Positions 8,633 through 16,188 of a DNA stretch of 64,000 nucleotides are shown here, piece after piece (position 1 is the first letter of the stretch; the number at the start of each line of letters is the position of its first letter). Under the pieces are notes generated by a model. That model had not been told where the DNA came from, did no database searches, and worked only from the letters and a program-made list of their open reading frames with translations. This DNA is from Collinsella sp. AF23-4AC. Its GTDB lineage: Bacteria > Actinomycetota > Coriobacteriia > Coriobacteriales > Coriobacteriaceae. Location: contig NZ_QRVE01000004.1 in assembly GCF_003462685.1 (NCBI RefSeq), forward strand, positions 62,001 to 126,000, given 5' to 3'. Both the position numbers and the translations under genes were made by a program.

Positions 8633-9043
8633 ATGGGTTTTTTCGACAAGCTTTTCTCGGGCGTCGCCGGCGGCAGCCGCGAACCCCAAAAGCCCTCTGG
8701 CGTTGAGCTCGAGCTGCGCCGCAGGCTTACTGTGCTCGCAAGCGACGAGGCCACTCAAGATACTCCCCTGCGCTATTTCCTGCGCTGGGAGGGGCAAGTC
8801 CAAGGCGTTGGCTTTCGCTTTACCAACACCAACCTCGCGCAGGCACGCGCACTCACCGGCTGGGTGCGTAACATGGAAGACGGCTCAGTCGAGATGGAGA
8901 TACAGGGGGCTCCGGCAAACATCCTATCTCATCTCGAGGCGCTTCATGCCTCCTACGAGCGCATGGGAACGCGTTTTCGCCTCGTAGGCGCCCAGGCCCG
9001 AGCCCCACTTGCCAATGAAGACGGTTTCAGTCCTCGTTATTAG
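8633..9043 (+). CDS. Acylphosphatase-domain protein with N-terminal extension
   Basis: A 136-residue protein whose residues from about 45 to the end form an acylphosphatase domain. The acyl-phosphate-binding loop is GQVQGVGFRF and the catalytic Asn lies in GWVRNMEDGSVEMEIQG. Acylphosphatases hydrolyse carboxyl-phosphate bonds such as those of carbamoyl phosphate or 1,3-bisphosphoglycerate. It is about 45 residues longer than a typical free-standing enzyme, owing to an N-terminal extension (MGFFDKLFSGVAGGSREP...) of unknown role. The ATG at 8633 is only 2 nt after the previous stop. Confidence 0.85.
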   Translation: MGFFDKLFSGVAGGSREPQKPSGVELELRRRLTVLASDEATQDTPLRYFLRWEGQVQGVGFRFTNTNLAQARALTGWVRNMEDGSVEMEIQGAPANILSHLEALHASYERMGTRFRLVGAQARAPLANEDGFSPRY

Positions 9044-9104
9044 TATTGTGTGCTAAATACGGTATCATTTACCTACGACCGTTGATAGAAAAGAGGCGAG
9101 GCGC

Positions 9105-9485
9105 ATGGCGGTGCAAAGAAGGAATACCAGGCAGCGAAAGCTGGTTCTTGACGCCGTGCGCCAAAGCTATAACCATCCCACCGCCGACGAAATCTACAAC
9201 GTCGTGCGCGCGCAAGATGACAAAATCAGCCGCGGCACGGTCTACCGCAACCTCAATCTCTTGGCCGACGCCGGCGAGATTCTCTCCATCAAGACGCCGG
9301 GCGGAAGTCGCTTCGATCGCACCATCGAGCCGCACGCACATATCATCTGCACCTCGTGCAGCCGCGTCATCGACGTACCGCTCCCCTTCGATGCCCAGCT
9401 CGACGCCAAGGCGTCCGAGCAAATCGGCTGGCACGTCACGTCGCACTACACCATCTTCGAGGGTCTCTGCCCCGACTGCCGGTAA
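9105..9485 (+). CDS. Fur/PerR family metalloregulator
   Basis: A 126-residue Fur-superfamily repressor. The N-terminal winged helix contains the recognition-helix motif ISRGTVYRNLNLL. The C-terminal dimerisation domain has EPHAHIICTSCSRVID and CPDC, giving the two CxxC pairs of the structural zinc site typical of PerR and many Fur proteins. Whether it senses iron, manganese, zinc or peroxide cannot be decided from sequence alone. The short N-terminus and two CxxC pairs lean toward PerR. In an anaerobe that would suit peroxide defence. It stands alone, convergent with the HAD gene. Confidence 0.9.
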   Translation: MAVQRRNTRQRKLVLDAVRQSYNHPTADEIYNVVRAQDDKISRGTVYRNLNLLADAGEILSIKTPGGSRFDRTIEPHAHIICTSCSRVIDVPLPFDAQLDAKASEQIGWHVTSHYTIFEGLCPDCR

Positions 9486-9561
9486 ATGTTTGGAACATGC
9501 CTTAAATCCACCTTTTCGCACTTTGCAGCAAAAAATAGATTTCTAGGTATGTCCCGAAAAC

Positions 9562-10359
9562 CTACTCGGCGAGCAGACGGCGCAGTTCCTCTTCGACCGT
9601 GCGCACGTAGCGGACGTGGTCGTTGATGCCACGCATAGAGGGATTGCAGCTCTCCATTAGATAAGGATGGCCCACGACGTTGAGCATGTCGCGGTCGTTT
9701 TCGTTATCGCCAAACGCCATCATCTCATCGGGCGAAATACCCAGGGCACGACCGTAATCGGCAAGCGCGGAACCCTTACCCGAATCAAAGCCGATAAAGT
9801 CCGTCCACTCGGTTCCCGACGTCATCACATCAACCCGATCGCTAAAGCGACGCACAAAATACTCCAGCGCCGCCGGCTGATTCACCTTGGGCGTCTGGAA
9901 GGCAATCTTAATGACGTCCTCGTCAATGTCTTCGGGACGGTCGACTACCGCCACATCACAATGGACCTCATAGCGCAAATGGTCGACGAACGCATCGTTG
10001 CCGCTCATGGTGTAGAGGTGCCCCTCGCAAGAAAGGGTTACGTCGGCATGGGGGTAGGCGACCACGGCATTCGCGATATCCATCGCCAGGTCACGCTCCA
10101 TAGAGCGCTTGACAACGGCACGTCCCTCGCTCATCACCAGGGCTCCGTTTTCGCATACATAGGCGAGCTCATCGGCCACCGGGGCAAACAGATAGCGCAA
10201 GCTCGCATATTGACGGCCGCTCGCCGGCATAAACACGATACCGCGACGATGCAGCTCATCGATAAGCTCAAAGGCCTCGGAACGCGGTTCGCGCTCCCCC
10301 GGATGCAGCAACGTGCCGTCCAAATCGCATGCAATCAGCTTGATTCCCTCAAGACCCAT
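9562..10359 (-). CDS. HAD-superfamily phosphatase, Cof type
   Basis: A 265-residue Cof-type (HAD class IIB) phosphatase. Motif I is IACDLDGTLL with the nucleophilic Asp, motif II is MPASGRQ, and motif IV is MAFGDNENDRDML. The cap domain lies between them. Such enzymes dephosphorylate sugar phosphates, pyridoxal phosphate or flavin precursors with broad specificity. The start chosen is ATG 10359 behind GGGGGAAG. The open frame extends upstream through the stem-loop at 10390-10428, which argues against an earlier start. Confidence 0.9.
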   Translation of the reverse strand: MGLEGIKLIACDLDGTLLHPGEREPRSEAFELIDELHRRGIVFMPASGRQYASLRYLFAPVADELAYVCENGALVMSEGRAVVKRSMERDLAMDIANAVVAYPHADVTLSCEGHLYTMSGNDAFVDHLRYEVHCDVAVVDRPEDIDEDVIKIAFQTPKVNQPAALEYFVRRFSDRVDVMTSGTEWTDFIGFDSGKGSALADYGRALGISPDEMMAFGDNENDRDMLNVVGHPYLMESCNPSMRGINDHVRYVRTVEEELRRLLAE

Positions 10360-10389
10360 ATGCTTCCCCCAAAGCCTCCTATCAACAGC

Positions 10390-10428
10390 AAGACTGACTT
10401 TGAATAGTTGCCTCTCAAAGTCCGTCTT
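10390..10428 (-). terminator. Intergenic stem-loop after the UreE-like gene
   Basis: Fourteen-nt arms (AAGACTGACTTTGA and TCAAAGTCCGTCTT) pair with one wobble around an 11-nt loop. It starts 14 nt past the UreE-like stop. Only a weak T-rich tail follows, so it may be an attenuator or processing site rather than a full terminator. Confidence 0.5.
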
Positions 10429-10441
10429 ACTCATACGCACG

Positions 10442-11020
10442 TTAACCGCGCGCCTTCTTTACGATCGTAAAGTCTGGAGCCATACTCACAACGGCATCCG
10501 CCGCACTCGACGCAAAGCGCCGGTCCGCATCGAGTTCACGGGTAACCGTCGAGAGCCGAACGCCCTCGACGCCCTGGAGCATGCGGCCCAAAACAGGCTG
10601 CACCGGCGTATACATGCGCACGGTATGCTCGTCCGAATCGCCTCGGAAAAGCGGCGCGTGCATATTGCCGATCTCCCAGCACGCATGCGCGAGCACAATC
10701 GGGTCCATGCGGTCAACTTCGACCAAATAAACCTCGGCGCTGCGCAGGCGCACGACAACCGCCACGGGCACCATGCCCGAACGGTCGATGGCGAGCACGT
10801 CGCCGTCGGCAAGACGACCGCCGTCAGCGGTATCCAGCCGAACATCGACCGTGCGCCCCAGCTCCGTCACGCCCACAAACGCGCATACATCAGCCTGGTC
10901 CCAATCGAGCAGCAGCTCGTCAACTTCAAAGACGCCGCCCAACTTCCGGCGAAGCAGGAGTTCATAGGACGGATCGTTGAGATTTCCCAAGCATGTCGTC
11001 GAAACCAAGCGTTCAGGCAT
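10442..11020 (-). CDS. UreE-like protein, possible nickel-handling accessory factor
   Basis: A 192-residue protein resembling urease accessory protein UreE. It has an N-terminal barrel-like domain (TVDVRLDTADGGRLADGDVLAIDR) and a C-terminal segment, AHACWEIGNMHAPLF, matching the UreE signature where a His binds nickel. No His-rich tail is present. No urease structural genes are in the window. It begins 3 nt after the stop of the SlyD-type prolyl isomerase gene, a protein also linked to nickel delivery in bacteria, so the pair may form a nickel-handling unit. The family match rests on motif recognition and is moderate. Confidence 0.6.
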   Translation of the reverse strand: MPERLVSTTCLGNLNDPSYELLLRRKLGGVFEVDELLLDWDQADVCAFVGVTELGRTVDVRLDTADGGRLADGDVLAIDRSGMVPVAVVVRLRSAEVYLVEVDRMDPIVLAHACWEIGNMHAPLFRGDSDEHTVRMYTPVQPVLGRMLQGVEGVRLSTVTRELDADRRFASSAADAVVSMAPDFTIVKKARG

Positions 11021-11023
11021 ACT

Positions 11024-11452
11024 CTAACCCTCGACCTCGACGAGCTCGATATCAAAGTTGAGGTCCTTGCCGGCCAGCTCGTGGTTGGCGTCGAGCGTCA
11101 CGGCCTCGGGCGTTACGTCGATGACCACGGCGGGGACGGGCATGCCGCTCGGCGTGGACAGGAAGAGCTTCATGCCCTTCTCGATCTGCTCGATGTTGGG
11201 AACCTGTTCGGCCGGGAAGGTAATAACCATCTCGGGATTGTGCTCGCCGTAAGCATCGGCAGCAGGAATGTGCACGGTCTTCTTCTCGCCCACCTGCATG
11301 TCGACAACAGCGGCGTCGAAGCCCTTGATCATCTGACCGGCGCCGCAGGTGAACTCCAGCGGCTCGCCGCGATCGTAGGAGCTATCGAACTGCGTGCCGT
11401 CATCGAGCGTGCCGCGATAATGGGTCTTGACCTTCTTGCCCTGGTTGGACAT
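11024..11452 (-). CDS. slyD: FKBP-type peptidyl-prolyl isomerase, SlyD-like
   Basis: A 142-residue SlyD-like prolyl isomerase and chaperone. FKBP elements HYRGTLDDGTQFDSSYDRGEPLEFTCG surround an insert-in-flap chaperone domain of about 65 residues, as in SlyD rather than plain FKBPs. The Cys/His-rich metal-binding tail of E. coli SlyD is absent, the protein ending FDIELVEVEG, so high-affinity nickel binding is doubtful. The ATG at 11452 follows GGAGG. It is the first gene of a two-gene unit with the UreE-like protein. Confidence 0.9.
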   Translation of the reverse strand: MSNQGKKVKTHYRGTLDDGTQFDSSYDRGEPLEFTCGAGQMIKGFDAAVVDMQVGEKKTVHIPAADAYGEHNPEMVITFPAEQVPNIEQIEKGMKLFLSTPSGMPVPAVVIDVTPEAVTLDANHELAGKDLNFDIELVEVEG

Positions 11453-11572
11453 GGAAACCTCCGTGATAAGGGCGGCGCACAACGTGGGCCGCCATGAACA
11501 TATGGCGCTAACTATACCCTAGTCATACAATTCAAAGACAGTTTGCAAAGAAACGCTGCAACCGGAGGAACC

Positions 11573-12586
11573 ATGGCATATCCCGTATTTGACCTACACT
11601 GCGACACCGCTGACCGCATCGGCTGGGCCACGCTCGATCTCGACCTGCGCTTTACCGCTGGCACCGACGGCTATTTCCCCGGCGACGAAACGCATCCGCA
11701 AGATTTCGACCTCATCGAGGGCAATGCCTGCGCCATCTCGCTCGCAAAGATCGGCAACACGCCATGGGCACAGTGCTTCGCCACGTTTGTCCCCGACGAG
11801 ATTCCCACCGCCCACGCCGCGCGCTTCCAGGCGCAAATCATGGCGCACATGAGCGGCCAGGCAATGCTCAACCACGACCGCATGGTCAACGTGCGCAGCG
11901 CCGCAGACATTCGCCCCGCGCTCAAGGACGGCAAAGTCGCCTGCATCCACACCATCGAAAACGCCACGTTCTTTGCCGAGGACCCCGCGCTGATCGAGGT
12001 GCTCAAGAGCTTGGGCGTACTCATGTCATCACTCAGCTGGAACGCGCAGGGACCGCTCGCGAGCGGCCACGACACCCACGCCGGCCTCACCGCCGCCGGC
12101 ATCGAGGCGCTTACGCAGATGGAGCACGCCGGCATGGTGCTCGACGTCTCCCACCTCAACGATGAGTGCTTTGACGAGGTCGCCGCCCGCGCCACGCGTC
12201 CCTTCGTCGCCAGCCACTCCAACTCCCGTGCGGTTTGCGGCGCCAAACGCAACCTTACCGACGACCAGTTCCGTACCATTCGCGACATGGGTGGCATCGT
12301 CGGCCTCAACTACTGCAGCGAGTTCCTTTCCAACGACGCAACCGACAAGACCGCCGCAGACGTCACCTTCGACCAGCTGGCGGCACATATCGAGCACTGG
12401 CTCGACCTGGGCGGCGAGGACGTCATCGCGCTCGGCGGCGACTGGGACGGCGCCACTGTGCCCGCTTTCCTCTCCGATGCCAGCAAGATGCCCGAGTTCC
12501 AGAACATGCTTTCCAAGCATTTTGGCAAGACCGTGATGCAAAAGCTCTGCAGCGACAACGCGCTTGCCTTCTTCGAGCGTTATTAA
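11573..12586 (+). CDS. Membrane dipeptidase family (M19) peptidase
   Basis: A 337-residue zinc dipeptidase of family M19. The metal-binding motif FDLHCDTADR near the N-terminus, a central Glu in IHTIENATFF, LDVSHLND, SHSNSRAV and the C-terminal GGDWDG are all family landmarks. Such enzymes hydrolyse dipeptides, including those with D-amino acids. There is no signal peptide, so it acts in the cytoplasm, probably downstream of peptide uptake. The ATG at 11573 follows GGAGGA. Confidence 0.92.
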   Translation: MAYPVFDLHCDTADRIGWATLDLDLRFTAGTDGYFPGDETHPQDFDLIEGNACAISLAKIGNTPWAQCFATFVPDEIPTAHAARFQAQIMAHMSGQAMLNHDRMVNVRSAADIRPALKDGKVACIHTIENATFFAEDPALIEVLKSLGVLMSSLSWNAQGPLASGHDTHAGLTAAGIEALTQMEHAGMVLDVSHLNDECFDEVAARATRPFVASHSNSRAVCGAKRNLTDDQFRTIRDMGGIVGLNYCSEFLSNDATDKTAADVTFDQLAAHIEHWLDLGGEDVIALGGDWDGATVPAFLSDASKMPEFQNMLSKHFGKTVMQKLCSDNALAFFERY

Positions 12587-12603
12587 TTCCACATCCCTTG
12601 AGC

Positions 12604-12637
12604 GGGCCGGCATGCCGAACGGTCGACATGCCGGCCC
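12604..12637 (+). terminator. Perfect 11-bp stem-loop between dipeptidase and metallopeptidase genes
   Basis: GGGCCGGCATG pairs with CATGCCGGCCC around a 12-nt loop, 18 nt past the dipeptidase stop. There is no T-run, so it may be a terminator of the weaker kind or an RNA-stabilising hairpin. Confidence 0.5.
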
Positions 12638-12660
12638 GTCCCCAATCTGAAGGACCGCTT

Positions 12661-13437
12661 TTGACGCAGCAGTTTACGATTTCCGTATCCCGACCGGATG
12701 GGACGCCCATCCCCGTCGTAGTTACCAAAAAGCGCGTCAAGAACTTCAACCTACGCGTCACATCGAGTGGTGAGGTCCACGCCAGTGCACCGCTCGGCGC
12801 CAGCCGCGAGCGCATCGAAGCGTTTGTAAAGCGCAACAGTGCCTGGATTGTCAACCGACTTGCCCAGCGTGAGCGACGTCAGGCGACGGCGCGAGAGCCG
12901 CTCAGTCCCTCGTCCATCATTGCACTTTGGGGCAAGCCCGTCACGGTACAGGATGCGCTCGATCACAACTTTGCATCACCCGCACCGCGACCCAAACAGG
13001 CCACCTTCGCAAGTTTTATGGGTACCGATGAATCGGACGAAAGCCCACAGGCAAAGCGGCACGCAATCCTCGACGGCCTAACGTCCGATGAGCTCCAAGC
13101 CCACATCGACCAGCTCTATACGTCCGAAGTCACATCGGCGCTACGCGATATGGTGCACGCATACGAAATCGCAATGGGTGTCGCCGTTTCCCGCGTTTCC
13201 GTACGCAGCATGAAAACGCGTTGGGGCTCATGCACGCCCAAATCCGGCGCCGTTCGCATCGCACGAGAACTTGCCGCCTATCCCGTCGAATGCCTCGACA
13301 TGGTTGTCGCCCACGAGCTCGTCCATCTACTCGAGCCGAGCCACAACCAGCGGTTCCACACCCTGCTCGACACGTACTGCCCCAACAATAGAGCTCTGTC
13401 GCAGCGACTCAAAAAACTGCCCGCCGACGGGCTTTAG
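12661..13437 (+). CDS. YgjP-like (DUF45, SprT-like) zinc metallopeptidase
   Basis: A 258-residue M48-like metallopeptidase of the YgjP/DUF45 family. The active-site motif HELVH is at residues 218-222, with the third ligand in the following EPSHNQRFH segment. The upstream motif SMKTRWGSCT is diagnostic of the family. The only start with a ribosome binding site (GAAGGA) is TTG 12661. Earlier in-frame codons run back into the dipeptidase gene. A poorly conserved stretch (about residues 75-145) is longer than in compact relatives. Biological substrates of the family are unknown. It converges on folB with a 6-nt gap. Confidence 0.85.
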   Translation: MTQQFTISVSRPDGTPIPVVVTKKRVKNFNLRVTSSGEVHASAPLGASRERIEAFVKRNSAWIVNRLAQRERRQATAREPLSPSSIIALWGKPVTVQDALDHNFASPAPRPKQATFASFMGTDESDESPQAKRHAILDGLTSDELQAHIDQLYTSEVTSALRDMVHAYEIAMGVAVSRVSVRSMKTRWGSCTPKSGAVRIARELAAYPVECLDMVVAHELVHLLEPSHNQRFHTLLDTYCPNNRALSQRLKKLPADGL

Positions 13438-13443
13438 GGTCGG

Positions 13444-13929
13444 TTAGCGCACGCGCTCGATCTCGACACCGCAGCTTGCCAAGGGCAGGCCAACAGGCGC
13501 CCACGGCTTATCGAGCTTAATGCGCACACCGAGCAGCAAGGGATAACGACGCAGCAGCATCTGGGCCACGCCCTCGGCTGCGGCCTCGATGAGCTTAAAG
13601 GTATGCTCGCGCAGATAGCCATCGACATCGTGGCACACCGAGCCGTAGTCAATCGAGGCGTCCAGGTTATCGTGCTCCCCCGCTGCACGCAGGTCGGCAT
13701 AGAGCACCAGGGACACGATGAACTTCTGGCCCAGCGCGTTCTCTTCGGGATACACGCCGTGATTGGCAAAGACCTCGAGACCGTCGATAGTAATGCGATC
13801 GGCATGGCGCAGATCGTCATAGCTCACGTGGGGCACCGCCGTTGCGGTGGATATTTCGCCCCTTCCACGGCGGGCGAGCTCGGCGCCTTCGGTCTTGGTT
13901 GCATTCTCGGGCAGTTTCTTGTTGCTCAT
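13444..13929 (-). CDS. folB: Dihydroneopterin aldolase
   Basis: A 161-residue FolB, converting dihydroneopterin to 6-hydroxymethyl-dihydropterin in folate synthesis. Residues from about 43 carry the family signature DRITIDGLEVFANHGVYPEE, followed by SIDYGSV and VRIKLDKPWAPV. An N-terminal extension of about 40 polar residues is unusual for the roughly 120-residue family. An internal start nearer the domain cannot be excluded, although the ATG at 13929 follows AAGGAG. It is third in the folE-HD-folB run. No folP or folK is in the window. Confidence 0.92.
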   Translation of the reverse strand: MSNKKLPENATKTEGAELARRGRGEISTATAVPHVSYDDLRHADRITIDGLEVFANHGVYPEENALGQKFIVSLVLYADLRAAGEHDNLDASIDYGSVCHDVDGYLREHTFKLIEAAAEGVAQMLLRRYPLLLGVRIKLDKPWAPVGLPLASCGVEIERVR

Positions 13930-13972
13930 CGCGATCGTCTCCTTCGTTTAGAGCCCCGACCGCGCAAACTAA

Positions 13973-14554
13973 CTATACGCGAATCGACAGGTTCTTTTTA
14001 TCATCGCTCCAGTTGCAAGCATTGCGCGCGGGGCATGCAAAGCAGGCGCGCGACGCTTTGTCGGCTGCATAGAGCAGACGCTCAAGCGGTTGGCTGTTCA
14101 CGCGCAGCTTTCGATGGCCCAGAATGGCCGTCTTAATGGCTGCGGCATCGGCCGGCTCAAACGCCACATCATCGGGCATGCCGCCGAGAATCGCATCAGC
14201 GACGCGTTCACTTGCAACATCATGGGATATACCCGATTCATACTGTTCATCTTTGCCGATATCGTGAAGAAGTGCCGTGGCGTAGATGACCTCGCGGTCA
14301 AATTGGAGCTGCTCCTCGAGATTCTTGATCCACATAATGCGAGCGACATCGAGCAGATGGTCAATACCGTGGCGGCAGAAGATGCGCCCCGATTCCAACT
14401 GCGCAATGTTGCCCAGGTGCCGCCGAAACAGCCCGTTGGCACAAATGTAATCAATGCGAGGCATGGCACCAAAGGGGGCCAGGCCCGAAGCCATAAAGCC
14501 GCGACGCGACGTCCCCTCATCGGTCTTCGATGTAAAGTCGTTGACGACCCTCAT
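13973..14554 (-). CDS. HD-domain hydrolase in the folate cluster
   Basis: A 193-residue HD-domain metal-dependent phosphohydrolase. The motif CRHGIDHLLDVARIM followed by ATALLHDIGKDEQY gives the H...HD metal ligands. The C-terminus has an unusual Cys cluster, ACFACPARNACNW (C-x2-C-x5-C), which might bind metal. The ATG at 14554 lies one base after the folE stop (TAGCATG), so translation is coupled to folE. Position between folE and folB invites the idea that it removes phosphates from dihydroneopterin triphosphate, a step often lacking a known enzyme. That is inference only. Confidence 0.8.
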   Translation of the reverse strand: MRVVNDFTSKTDEGTSRRGFMASGLAPFGAMPRIDYICANGLFRRHLGNIAQLESGRIFCRHGIDHLLDVARIMWIKNLEEQLQFDREVIYATALLHDIGKDEQYESGISHDVASERVADAILGGMPDDVAFEPADAAAIKTAILGHRKLRVNSQPLERLLYAADKASRACFACPARNACNWSDDKKNLSIRV

Positions 14555-14555
14555 G

Positions 14556-15113
14556 CTAACGGTCCAGCATCCTAAAGAACCGCTCCTCGAGCGCGGGATC
14601 GGTCTCAAAGACGCCGCGGCGAGCGAGCGTCACGGTCTTGGTGCCGGGCTTTTGCACGCCGCGCATGGTCATGCACATATGCTCAGCCTCCATGAGCACA
14701 ATCGCTCCCTGGGGAGCGAGATAATCCATAAGAGCGTCGGCAACCTGCGCACACAGTTGCTCCTGCAGCTGCAGACGACGGGCATAAACCTCAACCGTGC
14801 GAGCGAGCTTGGAAAGCCCAGCCACCCGACCGTTAGGGATATAACCAATGGCGGCCTTGCCATAAAACGGCAACAGATGATGTTCACACAGCGAGTAGAA
14901 CGTGATGTCGCGCTCGATAACCAAATCGTTCGAAGCGACGGCAAAGGTTTTGGACAGGTGCTCCTCGGCACTCTGGTCCATACCGCCGGCGATCTCACCA
15001 TACATACGGGCAACGCGCGCCGGGGTCTCCAGCAGGCCCTCACGAGTTGGGTCCTCGCCTATGCCCTCAAGCAACAGCTTAATGGCGGCCTCGACTTTTT
15101 CCTGATCGACCAT
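14556..15113 (-). CDS. folE: GTP cyclohydrolase I
   Basis: A 185-residue FolE that converts GTP to 7,8-dihydroneopterin triphosphate, the first step of folate synthesis. The zinc ligands are Cys76 and His79 in [10 protein letters not shown] and Cys147 in HMCMTMRGV. The motifs [24 protein letters not shown] and [18 protein letters not shown] are intact. It starts 66 nt after the nrdG stop and could be read through from nrdG. A folate supply next to nucleotide reduction makes metabolic sense. Confidence 0.97.
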   Translation of the reverse strand: MVDQEKVEAAIKLLLEGIGEDPTREGLLETPARVARMYGEIAGGMDQSAEEHLSKTFAVASNDLVIERDITFYSLCEHHLLPFYGKAAIGYIPNGRVAGLSKLARTVEVYARRLQLQEQLCAQVADALMDYLAPQGAIVLMEAEHMCMTMRGVQKPGTKTVTLARRGVFETDPALEERFFRMLDR

Positions 15114-15179
15114 CTGGGCCTCACTTTTCCGATTTCACGTTCGCGCTATGGTACCACGTCCTTTGGCATCGACCACAAG

Positions 15180-15761
15180 CTACATAGTATGGGTCGAATA
15201 GACCGGATCATCACGCCAAAGTTCAACCGCATCACAAAGCGCAACGCCCTCACGCTCAGCACGGTCGCGCGTAGCGTTCATATCGATCACACGCTGGTTA
15301 CTCGAGCCCCTAAAGCGCAATGAGATATCGTACAGATCCTGAACAAACGGGCCATCCACCAACATATCGAGGCAGGCAAGGATACGGTCCGTGACCTCGG
15401 TATGGTGACGACCGCCCGGCATAAGTTCCTCGAGCACGTCGCCGGTAAAACACCAAATGGTCTTTCCTGACCCCGCAGGATAAGCGGCACGAACGCGCTC
15501 AATGAAATCAACGAGCCCCACCTGATTCTCAGGTTCCATAGGCTCCCCGCCCAGAATCGTCAGACCATCGATAAAGGGATGGTCGAGGCTCTCGATAATC
15601 TTGTCCTCGACGGCGCGATCAAAGGGCTCGCCCGCAGCAAAGTCCCACGCAACAGAGTTAAAGCAGTTCTTGCACCCACGACGGCACCCGCTCACAAACA
15701 GAGAAGTACGAACGCCTTCCCCATCAGCAATGTCGAAATACTTAATGTTCGCGTAGTTCAT
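15180..15761 (-). CDS. nrdG: Anaerobic ribonucleotide reductase activating protein
   Basis: A 193-residue radical-SAM activase that installs the glycyl radical on NrdD. The cluster-binding motif is CRRGCKNC (Cys26, Cys30, Cys33), followed by TILGGEPMEPEN. The ATG at 15761 is preceded by AGGAAGG. An extended -10 (TGATATACT, minus strand 15793-15785) just upstream suggests it has its own promoter besides any read-through from nrdD, from which it is separated by 427 nt including a terminator. Confidence 0.95.
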   Translation of the reverse strand: MNYANIKYFDIADGEGVRTSLFVSGCRRGCKNCFNSVAWDFAAGEPFDRAVEDKIIESLDHPFIDGLTILGGEPMEPENQVGLVDFIERVRAAYPAGSGKTIWCFTGDVLEELMPGGRHHTEVTDRILACLDMLVDGPFVQDLYDISLRFRGSSNQRVIDMNATRDRAEREGVALCDAVELWRDDPVYSTHTM

Positions 15762-16038
15762 AGGTAACCTTCCTGGGGGTCTGGAGTATATCATCCCGTC
15801 CTCAAACATTCTCGGCCTTCGGCCTGCGAAACTGCGGGCGGGACGATATGTCCCGGCCTCATGCAAAGGGCAACTCAATGAACGAAGCGAACATCGAGTA
15901 TAGGGTTCGAGGTCTAATAAAAACTTTGTTGCAACTCAACCGACTCCGCAAGCAAAGCGTTGTTGCAAGTCAACTCATGTCCGCTAAGAACTTCGAGGAG
16001 TGAGCAGACTGCGCGCCGCATCTCAACTACGTCAACTT
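15762..16038. other. Intergenic region upstream of nrdG
   Basis: No gene is recognised here. A minus-strand GTG-initiated frame at 15914-16102 (62 codons) starts inside the terminator hairpin without a ribosome binding site. Small hairpins occur near 15812-15828 (GGCCTTCGGCC) and 15838-15860. Confidence 0.4.
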
Positions 16039-16177
16039 GGCTGAGCCAAGAGAGCCGCTTGGGCTTTTGCTCGATATGAGTTCCGCACGCAAAGAAGGCC
16101 ACTTAATGTGGCCTTCGTCTTGCGCAGGACTGTCCGAAATAGCGAGCAAATGCCCAAGCGGCCCTCTCGGCTCAGCC
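16039..16177. repeat. Long imperfect inverted repeat centred on the nrdD terminator
   Basis: The left arm (16039-16102) and right arm (16108-16177) are imperfect inverted copies. They share GGCTGAGCC at the outer ends, CCGCTTGGGC(T/A)TTTGCTCG in the middle and GAAGGCCAC at the tip. Weaker similarity continues outward, so the right side reaches into the last codons of nrdD and the left side looks like a decayed inverted copy of that 3' end. Confidence 0.7.
16094..16116 (-). terminator. nrdD terminator hairpin
   Basis: GAAGGCCAC and GTGGCCTTC form a 9-bp stem with a 5-nt loop. On the minus strand it is followed by TTCTTT after the stem, 72 nt past the nrdD stop. It forms the tip of the larger inverted repeat. 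Confidence 0.65.
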
Positions 16178-16188
16178 CCGGAGCGGTA

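Noticed and set aside
15914-16102. A 62-codon minus-strand frame between nrdG and nrdD
   Set aside because: Its GTG lies inside the terminator hairpin and has no ribosome binding site; better explained by the inverted repeat.
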